7,470 nucleotides of DNA from the NCBI GenBank assembly GCA_003557125.1, contig PWPN01000215.1:1-7470 (forward strand), read 5' to 3'. A program made the translations under genes and the position numbers. This document shows, piece after piece, positions 1-6,003 of the stretch. The first letter of the stretch is position 1. The number at the start of each line of letters is the position of its first letter. This stretch comes from Phycisphaerae bacterium (lineage in GTDB: Bacteria; Planctomycetota; Phycisphaerae; UBA1845; PWPN01). The notes under the pieces are model-generated. The model did no database searches and had not been told where the DNA came from. It saw nothing but the letters and a program-made list of their open reading frames with translations.

Positions 1-1
1 C

Positions 2-460
<459 letters not shown>

Positions 461-510
461 CGACACGAACGCGGTAAGGAGAGTGTTACGAAGTAAGGTT
501 CATCGGGAAC

Positions 511-645
511 GTGTGCTGTGACAAGATCCGGTGTAAGGCGGCAGAGGGGAACTGCCGAGTTTCAGGCTGCGGGCTGATCGCAAAGGGCACGAGGCCCGTT
601 CCGTCGGCAGAGGGTTTCCACCCCTGCCATCCGACGGAGCCCTGA
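511..645 (+). CDS. Possible 44-aa cysteine-rich small ORF in the tadA-tadB spacer
   Basis: A GTG-initiated frame of 44 codons ends at TGA 643-645, inside the 213-bp tadA-tadB spacer. The predicted peptide begins MCCDKIRCKAAEGNCRVSGC and has six cysteines (residues 2, 3, 8, 15, 20, 39), an unusually high share. It has no membrane segment or recognisable domain. The only upstream ribosome-binding candidate is AAGG at 494-497, about 13 bases before the GTG, which is poor. GC at third positions is about 75%, not far from what the neighbouring genes appear to use. The same bases form the inverted repeats of the candidate RNA structure (539-648), so this frame may simply be an open stretch by chance. 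I do not recognise it and think it more likely not to be a gene. Confidence 0.12.
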   Translation: MCCDKIRCKAAEGNCRVSGCGLIAKGTRPVPSAEGFHPCHPTEP

Positions 646-648
646 AAC
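539..648 (+). ncRNA. Candidate structured RNA element in the tadA-tadB spacer (cis-regulatory or processing element)
   Basis: Seen directly: (a) a hairpin, CGGCAG 539-544 with CTGCCG 552-557, loop AGGGGAA; (b) a closing stem, GTTTCAGG 559-566 with CCTGAAAC 641-648, 8 bp perfect; (c) inside it, CGGGC 570-574 with GCCCG 594-598 around a 19-base loop containing GCAAAGGGCACGA; (d) TCCGTCGG 600-607 with CCGACGGA 631-638, 8 bp perfect, extended by CAG 608-610/CTG 624-626 and GGG 612-614/CCC 621-623 with A611 bulged. The stems are compatible with one another and form a three-way junction that ends 25 bases before the tadB start. This would suit a leader that controls tadB translation, or an mRNA processing or stability element. 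I compared it from memory with TPP, cobalamin and cyclic-di-GMP riboswitches and found no convincing match. Folding is inferred by eye and no covariation evidence is available. Confidence 0.35.
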
Positions 649-663
649 CACTTGGATAAATAC

Positions 664-669
664 GGGGTG
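664..669 (+). promoter_or_regulatory. Ribosome binding site supporting the GTG start of tadB
   Basis: GGGGTG lies four bases before the GTG at 674. The same hexamer sits four bases before the ATG of tadC, which supports both starts. It is a G-rich variant of the GGAGGTG consensus. Confidence 0.5.
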
Positions 670-673
670 TCAC

Positions 674-1651
674 GTGGAAAAAGTCATATTCGTCATCATC
701 CTGCCTGTAGCAGGTTCGGTGTTGCTGGCGTGGGGCGTGCTGCAACTCATCTTCGATTTGCGGACGTCCCAGCATCGCAAGGTGCTCGATCGTCTGAGCG
801 ATAACTCGGCCAAGCGCCCGGGACAGAACGTCGCCCAGTCGCTCCTCGTCAAGCGAGCGTCCGATCTTCAGGAAGGCTTCCTGGACAGCGTGCTGAGCCG
901 TCTGCACGTTGTTACGAAACTCCAGGGGCTTCTCGATCAGGCGGATGTCGCCTGGTCGGCCTCGCGGATGCTCGTGCATGTGGTCTGCGCGTCGCTGCTT
1001 GCGACGGTCGGCCTGCTCATCGCGCAGTTCAATCCCGTCACCGCCGTCGTGGTGGGCGTGGGGATTCTCGTGGTGCCGTTCCTGTGGCTGATGCGCCGAC
1101 GCAAGAAGCGCATCGCCAAGCTGATGGCCCAGTTGCCCGACGTCTTCGACCTCATGGGCCAGGCGCTGCGGGCGGGGCATGCGTTGAGCAGCGCCATTCA
1201 GCTCGTCAGCCAGCAGATGCCCGATCCGATCGCCACGGAGTTCGCGCGGGTATTCCACGAACAGAATCTCGGCATCAAGGTCGAAGAGGCGATGACGAAC
1301 ATGGCCGACCGGATCGACCAGATGGACGTGCGTTTCTTCGTGACCAGCGTGCTGATCCAGCGCCAGACGGGAGGCGACCTCGCCGAGATTCTCGACAAGA
1401 TCGGGAAGGTCATCCGCGAACGCATCCAGCTGCTGGCCATGGTACAGGCATTGACGGCCGAGGGGCGGCTGTCGGGCTGGGTGCTGCTCGCGCTGCCGGT
1501 GGTCGTGTTCGTCGCGTGCTTTATCGTCAATCGCGAATACGCCGAGGTCCTCATCTACACGCCGGCCGGGCGAATCATGCTCGCCACAGCCGCCATCATG
1601 GACCTCATGGGCATGGCGATGATCAAGAAGATCGTCAATATCAAAGTTTAA
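674..1651 (+). CDS. tadB: Tad pilus inner-membrane platform protein TadB
   Basis: The product is 325 residues, the usual size for TadB, one of two related inner-membrane proteins that form the assembly platform acted on by TadA. Membrane segments are visible at about residues 4-24, 101-140 (a hairpin of two), 268-285 and 300-318. The cytoplasmic type II secretion F domain lies between them at about 147-265. Its characteristic pattern is LPDVFDLMGQALRAGHAL (154-171), then a stretch with E189, E196 and the EAM at 205-207, then QRQTGGDLAEILDKI (229-243) and LTAEGRLSG (260-268). The GTG at 674 is preferred because it keeps the complete first membrane helix and has GGGGTG upstream. The gene follows tadA after an unusually long spacer and precedes tadC by 98 bp. 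The next operon member is the paralogous TadC, with which it is expected to pair. Confidence 0.95.
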   Translation: MEKVIFVIILPVAGSVLLAWGVLQLIFDLRTSQHRKVLDRLSDNSAKRPGQNVAQSLLVKRASDLQEGFLDSVLSRLHVVTKLQGLLDQADVAWSASRMLVHVVCASLLATVGLLIAQFNPVTAVVVGVGILVVPFLWLMRRRKKRIAKLMAQLPDVFDLMGQALRAGHALSSAIQLVSQQMPDPIATEFARVFHEQNLGIKVEEAMTNMADRIDQMDVRFFVTSVLIQRQTGGDLAEILDKIGKVIRERIQLLAMVQALTAEGRLSGWVLLALPVVVFVACFIVNREYAEVLIYTPAGRIMLATAAIMDLMGMAMIKKIVNIKV

Positions 1652-1749
1652 GGGGAAGGCTCTGCGGAGGATGCGCCGACTGCCGGACACAGGCGGGCGG
1701 CTGGCGGCGGCAGAGATAAGGCTGAGATTCTTACGAATGGGGGTGCGCG
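1652..1749 (+). other. tadB-tadC spacer with nested inverted repeats
   Basis: This 98-bp non-coding stretch can be closed by CTCTGC 1660-1665 pairing with GCAGAG 1710-1715. Inside are GCCG 1675-1678 with CGGC 1698-1701, and GCC 1682-1684 with GGC 1692-1694. The region also repeats two words from the tadA-tadB spacer: CGGCAGAG (1708-1715, compare 539-546 and 605-612) and AGGGGAA (1651-1657, overlapping the tadB stop; compare 545-551). The pairing could attenuate or stabilise the mRNA between the two genes. The sequence is very GC-rich, so short complementary words are expected by chance and the structural claim is weak. Confidence 0.25.
1739..1745 (+). promoter_or_regulatory. Ribosome binding site of tadC
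   Basis: GGGGGTG is followed by four bases and then the ATG at 1750. The nearby ATG at 1737 and GTG at 1743 are out of frame with tadC, so the start at 1750 is the supported one. Confidence 0.5.
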
Positions 1750-2700
1750 ATGTCGCACATGTTCCTGTTGGGCATACTCGTTCTGATCAGCGTGGCCTTG
1801 GTGATCTACAGCCTCTGGCCGAAGCGCAACGAGCAAGAGGACACACTCAAACGCCGCATGCTGGGCAAAGGCAGCGGCCACGAGCAGCCGGTGGCGGGCC
1901 AGAAACGTAAAAGTTCAGCCGCCCGTGGAATGCTCGACAAAGTCGCGCCGCTGGCGATGAAACCGGTCATGCCGCGCAGCGACGAAGAAATGTCGGCCTT
2001 GAAGGAAAAGCTCGCGCAGGCAGGCTTTCGGCACGAGTCGGCCTCGCGCTATTTTCTGGCAAGCAAAACGATCACAGCCGTCGGCGTCGGGGTGCTCGTG
2101 CTGATCGTGGCGGGCGGGGCCGGCTACGAGGCTCACAAATTGTTCGGCCTCACGGCTACGGCTGCGGGTCTCGGTTTTCTTCTTCCCAACGCATGGCTGA
2201 TGCTGGGGCGGATGCAGCGGGCCGAAAAGATCCGCGAAGGCTTACCGGACTCGCTCGACCTGCTTGTCGTCTCGGTCGAGTCGGGGCTGGGGCTCGATGC
2301 CGGGCTGTCGCGCGTCAGCGAGGAAATGCGCACGGTGCACCCGGTGCTCAGCGAAGAAATGCAGATCGCCACGCTGGAAAATCAGATGGGCGTCCCCCGT
2401 TCCGAAGCGCTCGAGCACATGGCTGCCCGTAGCGGCGTCGAGGAGATGCGCGCGTTGGTGGCTGTCATTATCCAGGCGGAAAAGTTCGGAACGAGCGTCG
2501 CCAAGACGCTACGGACCCAGGCCGACACGCTCCGCGCGAAACGCCGTCTCAAGGCCGAGGAACGCGCCCAGAAGACGACCGTCAAGCTCATGCTGCCGCT
2601 CATTCTATTCATCTTTCCGTCGATCTTCGTGGTGCTTGTCGGGCCGGCCGTCCTTCAGCTGGTCAAGACGATGGGCAGCGGCGGCGCACTGGGCGATTGA
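1750..2700 (+). CDS. tadC: Tad pilus inner-membrane platform protein TadC
   Basis: A 316-residue member of the type II secretion F family and the partner of TadB in the Flp pilus platform. The first membrane helix is at about residues 4-20. It is followed by a charged linker (24-100) containing the short helical segment MSALKEKLAQAGFR (81-94) that is common in these proteins. Two membrane segments follow at about 104-122 and 131-153, and a final one at about 280-304. The F domain is clear: LPDSLDLLVVSVESGLGLDAGL (165-186, G179 and G181 included), MGVPRSEALEHMAARSGVEE (213-232), then QAEKFGTSVAKTLRTQADTL (242-261) and the basic RAKRRLKAEERAQK run before the last helix. That QAE-x-FGTS-x-A-x-TLR pattern is typical of TadC rather than TadB. 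It is the last Tad gene in view. No tadD, tadE or pilin gene follows, and the next gene is on the opposite strand 12 bp away. Confidence 0.95.
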   Translation: MSHMFLLGILVLISVALVIYSLWPKRNEQEDTLKRRMLGKGSGHEQPVAGQKRKSSAARGMLDKVAPLAMKPVMPRSDEEMSALKEKLAQAGFRHESASRYFLASKTITAVGVGVLVLIVAGGAGYEAHKLFGLTATAAGLGFLLPNAWLMLGRMQRAEKIREGLPDSLDLLVVSVESGLGLDAGLSRVSEEMRTVHPVLSEEMQIATLENQMGVPRSEALEHMAARSGVEEMRALVAVIIQAEKFGTSVAKTLRTQADTLRAKRRLKAEERAQKTTVKLMLPLILFIFPSIFVVLVGPAVLQLVKTMGSGGALGD

Positions 2701-2712
2701 TGAGAGCCCGGT

Positions 2713-4350
2713 TCATTCCTTTACGAACTGAAAGGCGAACAGACTGGCCGACCGCATGCGGAACGCGAGCCGCACCGGTTTGCCCGCCAGCGGCGAGACA
2801 TCGGGTCCGTTTTTCCACCAGACGGGTTCCGCGACGCCGTTGCGATCGACGCTGACCGCCTCGTGCATCGTGAACCCTTCGACGGGTCGCCCGTCCGCGT
2901 CCTGGATTTCGACCCAGACTTCGCCGCGTGCACCGCAATCGACATTGAGCTCGAGCCGGTCGCCCTCGAATACGATCGGCGGCGTGCGGAACGTGCCGTC
3001 GATCAGGCCTGCGTCGAGCGAGACGAACCCGTCGAGCCGCTGGATGTGTCGGCGGATACCGCCTTCCGAGCCGGGCAGTTGGACCGCGAACCCATGATGC
3101 GTGTGCGGCGAAACGGTGCAGTACTGCCAGATCTCGTCACCGTTGCGGATCATGCCGACCCCCATGTAGATCGTGCCGCCGTCGACCTGCCCGATCCGCC
3201 CGAGGGGAACGTACGATCCTCGGAAGCGGTACCAGTCGATCCCGTCACGGCTGACAGCCAACTCGGGCGCGAGGGGCCCTTCGTTGCCGGGTTGGCCTCG
3301 CCGGTCGCGTCCGTGGCTGGCGATGCCGTCGCGCCGCCGGTAGCCCTCGGTAAAGGTGAAGTATGCGTCGTCGGCCCAGGGGTAGACGATCACGCTCGGC
3401 GAATAGAGCCCGAACAGCGGCGGATCGAACTCGTCGATCTGCATGACCAGCGGCAGCTCGGTCATCAGCCAGGCGCGCTGTTCGCGCGGGCGGCGATGGG
3501 TGTAGGGATCGGGCGTGTAGGGCCAGGTGCCGAGCAGACTGTCGCTTTGGCCTCGTGCGACAGCTCGGCTGCCGTGCCCGCCCGGCCGGGCGCGGAGGTA
3601 GCAGACGTATGTGCCGATTCGCGGGTCGTAGAGCGCCTGGTTGGTGGTGTCACCGGTGAAGGGGAAGGGCGGCTCGGGGACTGCCTCCCAGTGCAGGCCG
3701 TCTTTCGAGCGACAGAGGTAGAGGTTGTTGCGGTGAATGTCGGTGTGACCCGGCTCGGTCGGTGCGTGGCGGCTTTCTTCCCAGAAGTGATTGTGGATGA
3801 GGTGCCCGAGCATCCAGTAGCGGTACCCCTCGGTTTCGTGCGGATCGACGAAGACCCTGCCCATCGTCCCAGCCATGACGATGTTGTTGTCGGTTCCCGT
3901 GCCGATGTCGATGAGGCCGACCGGCACGCGACGCCAGGTGAGCCCGTCGTCGCTGGCAGCCACGCGCATGATGAGCAGGGGGTCCGACAGGCCGTTCTCT
4001 TCGGAAGCGTCCAGCCACGTGGTGTAATAAAGGTAGTATCCTTCCTCCGCCTCGACGATGCTCGCGATCCACATCATGCGCTGCTCGTCGGGCGCGACGG
4101 GTTCGAGGACCATCTCGGCCTTGGCGGCGGTATGTGCCCGGAGAGTCACGCCCTCGGGCGACTCGACGAAGCGGTCGTCGATGAAAAGCTGCTTGCGGCC
4201 GCCGACGTCGATCGGAGTCCGGAGAGCTTCCTCGGCGGAGGTCGCCGAATTGCCGGTCCTGGCAGATGCAGTCAAGCCGTCACTAAGAACCCCGGTCAGG
4301 ATTACCAGCACAGTTAGGGCTGAACCGATGCGATTCGAGCTTTGCGCCAC
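2713..4350 (-). CDS. Secreted beta-propeller protein, GH32/GH43-like fold, planctomycete type
   Basis: This 545-residue protein starts at a GTG (complement of 4348-4350) with an AAGGAG ribosome site seven bases upstream. Residues 1-30 form a signal peptide: basic N-terminus (R7), hydrophobic core ALTVLVILTGVL, and a likely cut after TASA. At 51-64 is RKQLFIDDRFVES within GRKQLFIDDRFVES, a start-of-domain signature I know from many planctomycete exported proteins annotated as hypothetical or as glycoside hydrolases of the five-bladed propeller type. Three S-x-D-G-x-x-W repeats (133-139, 215-221, 367-373) are spaced as expected for propeller blades that end in a tight turn. From about 435 to the end is a separate beta-sandwich-like domain (GRPVEGFTMHEAVSVD, 487-502; SLFAFQF near the end). 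The role is probably extracytoplasmic glycan binding or hydrolysis. I cannot place catalytic acids with confidence, so no activity is assigned. It is divergent from the enolase-type gene and convergent with tadC. Confidence 0.8.
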   Translation of the reverse strand: MAQSSNRIGSALTVLVILTGVLSDGLTASARTGNSATSAEEALRTPIDVGGRKQLFIDDRFVESPEGVTLRAHTAAKAEMVLEPVAPDEQRMMWIASIVEAEEGYYLYYTTWLDASEENGLSDPLLIMRVAASDDGLTWRRVPVGLIDIGTGTDNNIVMAGTMGRVFVDPHETEGYRYWMLGHLIHNHFWEESRHAPTEPGHTDIHRNNLYLCRSKDGLHWEAVPEPPFPFTGDTTNQALYDPRIGTYVCYLRARPGGHGSRAVARGQSDSLLGTWPYTPDPYTHRRPREQRAWLMTELPLVMQIDEFDPPLFGLYSPSVIVYPWADDAYFTFTEGYRRRDGIASHGRDRRGQPGNEGPLAPELAVSRDGIDWYRFRGSYVPLGRIGQVDGGTIYMGVGMIRNGDEIWQYCTVSPHTHHGFAVQLPGSEGGIRRHIQRLDGFVSLDAGLIDGTFRTPPIVFEGDRLELNVDCGARGEVWVEIQDADGRPVEGFTMHEAVSVDRNGVAEPVWWKNGPDVSPLAGKPVRLAFRMRSASLFAFQFVKE

Positions 4351-4357
4351 GCATGAG

Positions 4358-4363
4358 CTCCTT
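4358..4363 (-). promoter_or_regulatory. Ribosome binding site fixing the GTG start of the propeller gene
   Basis: AAGGAG on the - strand lies seven bases before the GTG at 4350. An ATG between them (complement of 4352-4354) is out of frame, so GTG is the supported start although an ATG is nearby. Confidence 0.7.
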
Positions 4364-4391
4364 GGTTAAGTTAGATGAGAAACGACATTGC

Positions 4392-4410
4392 ATTTCATCC
4401 TATGCGAAAT
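4392..4410. promoter_or_regulatory. Imperfect palindrome in the divergent promoter region (possible operator)
   Basis: ATTTC (4392-4396) and GAAAT (4406-4410) flank a nine-base centre, forming a 19-base inverted repeat that includes offset GCAT/ATGC words (4390-4393/4402-4405). Its place 42-60 bases upstream of the propeller gene start suits a dimeric repressor site. Five-base arms are short and may be chance. Confidence 0.2.
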
Positions 4411-4523
4411 CCCCGCGCCTGTCGGCGCAAGTGCGATGCGCTGTCCCCGCCTCAGAGTTTCGATCCGGGATGTTGACGATTCCTGTGCTTTCGGCCAAGC
4501 TGCCGGTGAAGTCCGCGTATTTC

Positions 4524-4530
4524 AGAAGGA
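4524..4530 (+). promoter_or_regulatory. Ribosome binding site of the enolase-superfamily gene
   Basis: AGAAGGA ends nine bases before the ATG at 4540, which supports this start. Confidence 0.6.
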
Positions 4531-4539
4531 CACCGACCG

Positions 4540-5946
4540 ATGGGTAAACCGACGGATATTCGTGTCGAGTCAGCGGCACTCTATTTCCTGCCCGTTCAGA
4601 CGCGCGTGCCCTTGAAGTTCGGCCACGAGACGCTGACCGAGGTGACGTGCGCGCGCGTCGCGCTGACGGTGCGCGACGGGCAAGGGCGGACGGCACAAGG
4701 ATGGGGCGAAACGCCCTTGAGCGTGCAGTGGGTCTGGCCCGGCGCATTGCCTTACGCACAGCGTCACGAGGCGCTCCGGGCGTTCTGCGTCGAGCTCGCC
4801 CGCGCCTGGGCGGATTTCACGGAGGTCGGCCATCCGATCGAGGTGGGGCATGCCTTCCAGGCCGATGTGCTCGCGGGTTTGCTCGATGCACGAAACCGGG
4901 ATCTGCCCAGCGGCGAGCGGATGCCGTGGCTCGCGGCCCTGGTCTGCTGCTCGGCCTACGACATCGCGCTGCACGACGCGTTCGGCCGACTGCACGACGT
5001 GCCGATCTACGCAACGTATCACAAGCAGTTCATGAACCGCGACCTGGCGGCCTTCCTCGAACCGGCCGACGACGCGGAAGTCAGCTTTGTCGGCCGCTAT
5101 CCCGGCGACGATCTCGTGACCGACCCGCCGAAACGCTTGCTCGCGTGGCACCTCGTCGGCGGGGCGGACCCGGTGGACGGTTCGGAGCTTACCGGCGTCG
5201 AGCCCGACGACGGGTACCCCGTCCTGCTGGAGGACTGGGTGCGACGCGACGGGCTCAAGTGCCTCAAGATCAAGCTGCGCGGCCACGACGCCGCCTGGGA
5301 TTACGATCGACTCGTGCGGGTGGGTCGCATCGCCATCGAACACGACGCGCTCTGGCTCAGCAGCGATTTCAACTGCACCGTGACCGATCCGTCCTACGTG
5401 ACCGAGATCCTCGATCGGCTCATGGTCGAGCATCCGCGCCTCTTCGGGATGCTGCTCTATGTCGAGCAGCCTTTTCCCTACGAGCTCCAAGAGCATCGGA
5501 TCGACGTGCACAGCGTATCGGCCCGCAAGCCCCTGTTCATGGACGAAAGCGCGCACGACTGGCACCTCGTGCGGCTCGGTCGCCGGCTCGGCTGGACGGG
5601 CGTCGCGCTCAAGACCTGCAAAACGCAGACGGGCGCACTGCTGGCAGCAAGCTGGGCACGCGCCCACGGCATGACGCTCATGGTCCAGGATCTGACCAAC
5701 CCGATGCTCGCGCAGATCCCGCACGTACTGCTCGCGGCCTACGTCGGAACGATCGCCGGCGTCGAGACGAACGGGATGCAGTTTTATCCGGAAGCGTCCG
5801 CAGCCGAGGCGGCTGTCCACCCCGGCCTGTACACCCGGCGGGGCGGGTGCGTCGATTGGGCGACCCTCCAGGGCCCCGGTTTCGGGTACCGACTCGAAGA
5901 AATCCAACGCGCGTTGCCCGAGCCTGCCATAACGTGCGGCCGCTGA
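4540..5946 (+). CDS. Enolase-superfamily protein (mandelate racemase/muconate lactonizing enzyme type), unusually long
   Basis: The 468-residue product has the enolase-superfamily layout: an N-terminal capping domain (about 5-155, including GWGETPL at 54-60 and AYDIALHDAFGRLHDVPIY at 139-157) and a TIM-barrel domain. Visible active-site residues are K243-x-K245 (CLKIKLRG), metal ligands D276 (SSDFN), E309 (LYVEQP) and D335 (MDES), and K358 in VALKTCKTQTG. A KxK on the second strand plus a lysine on the sixth strand is the muconate-lactonizing-enzyme subgroup arrangement. It is used by cycloisomerases, o-succinylbenzoate synthases and dipeptide epimerases, and it differs from the His-Asp dyad of sugar-acid dehydratases. 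The protein is about 70-100 residues longer than typical members. The extra length lies mainly between cap and barrel (about 160-238) and in a C-terminal extension (about 404-468). It has no signal peptide, so it is probably cytoplasmic. It lies 57 bp upstream of the GH88 gene and is probably cotranscribed with it. Metal-dependent proton abstraction is likely; the substrate is unknown. Confidence 0.85.
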   Translation: MGKPTDIRVESAALYFLPVQTRVPLKFGHETLTEVTCARVALTVRDGQGRTAQGWGETPLSVQWVWPGALPYAQRHEALRAFCVELARAWADFTEVGHPIEVGHAFQADVLAGLLDARNRDLPSGERMPWLAALVCCSAYDIALHDAFGRLHDVPIYATYHKQFMNRDLAAFLEPADDAEVSFVGRYPGDDLVTDPPKRLLAWHLVGGADPVDGSELTGVEPDDGYPVLLEDWVRRDGLKCLKIKLRGHDAAWDYDRLVRVGRIAIEHDALWLSSDFNCTVTDPSYVTEILDRLMVEHPRLFGMLLYVEQPFPYELQEHRIDVHSVSARKPLFMDESAHDWHLVRLGRRLGWTGVALKTCKTQTGALLAASWARAHGMTLMVQDLTNPMLAQIPHVLLAAYVGTIAGVETNGMQFYPEASAAEAAVHPGLYTRRGGCVDWATLQGPGFGYRLEEIQRALPEPAITCGR

Positions 5947-5974
5947 AGGCCCCGATGATCGAGGCGTCGCGCCG

Positions 5975-5992
5975 GGTTTGTCCGGGCGAACC
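5975..5992 (+). other. Small hairpin between the enolase-type and GH88 genes
   Basis: GGTTTG (5975-5980) pairs with CGAACC (5987-5992), with one U-G pair and loop TCCGGG. No T-run follows, so it is not a standard intrinsic terminator. It lies 11 bases before the annotated GH88 ATG and could affect translation from that start. The rest of the 57-bp spacer shows nothing further. Confidence 0.25.
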
Positions 5993-6003
5993 TTGCGGTT
6001 AAC

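Larger units (their letters stand above)
4351..4539. promoter_or_regulatory. Divergent intergenic region, presumed promoters for both flanking genes
   Basis: This 189-bp gap separates the - strand propeller gene from the + strand enolase-type gene, so it should hold two outward promoters. I found no convincing paired -35/-10 boxes. TTGACG at 4473-4478 resembles a -35 for the + strand gene but has no good -10 at 16-18 bases. TAGGAT on the - strand (complement of about 4398-4403) is a possible -10 without a good -35. Two inverted repeats occur: ATTTC/GAAAT (4392-4396/4406-4410) and GCGCC/GGCGC (4415-4419/4424-4428). The promoter role is inferred from gene orientation alone. Confidence 0.45.

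Noticed and set aside
483..521. Tiny 12-codon frame GTG 483 to TGA 519-521 after AAGGAG
   Set aside because: The ribosome site is only one base from the GTG, which is too close to function, and nothing else supports translation.
574..647. Hammerhead ribozyme suggested by CTGATCG and TGAAAC
   Set aside because: The core requires CTGANGA; the sequence at 574-580 is CTGATCG, and the stems are not arranged as in a hammerhead.
559..673. TPP, cobalamin or cyclic-di-GMP riboswitch in the tadA-tadB spacer
   Set aside because: CTTGGATAAATAC slightly recalls the TPP TGGATAAT word and GCAAAGGGC recalls a cyclic-di-GMP-I segment. The other invariant parts (CTGAGA for TPP; paired GNRA hairpin and second GCAAAGCC strand for cyclic-di-GMP-I; the B12 box) are absent.
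500..1690. Long - strand open frame (396 codons) opposite tadB
   Set aside because: It lies antisense to a clear TadB, has a composition rich in His, Arg, Asp and Glu without any domain, and is the expected shadow of a GC-rich gene.
2691..2709. Bidirectional terminator between tadC and the propeller gene
   Set aside because: Only a 4-bp GGGC/GCCC stem with an 11-base loop and no T-run on either side.
2863..4317. Long + strand open frame (484 codons) opposite the propeller gene
   Set aside because: The - strand protein has a signal peptide, ribosome site and repeated motifs. The + strand frame has only biased composition (Val, Asp, Arg, Ala) and no recognisable domain.
4570..5907. Long - strand open frame (445 codons) opposite the enolase-type gene
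   Set aside because: The + strand frame carries the full set of enolase-superfamily catalytic residues; the antisense frame shows no motifs.
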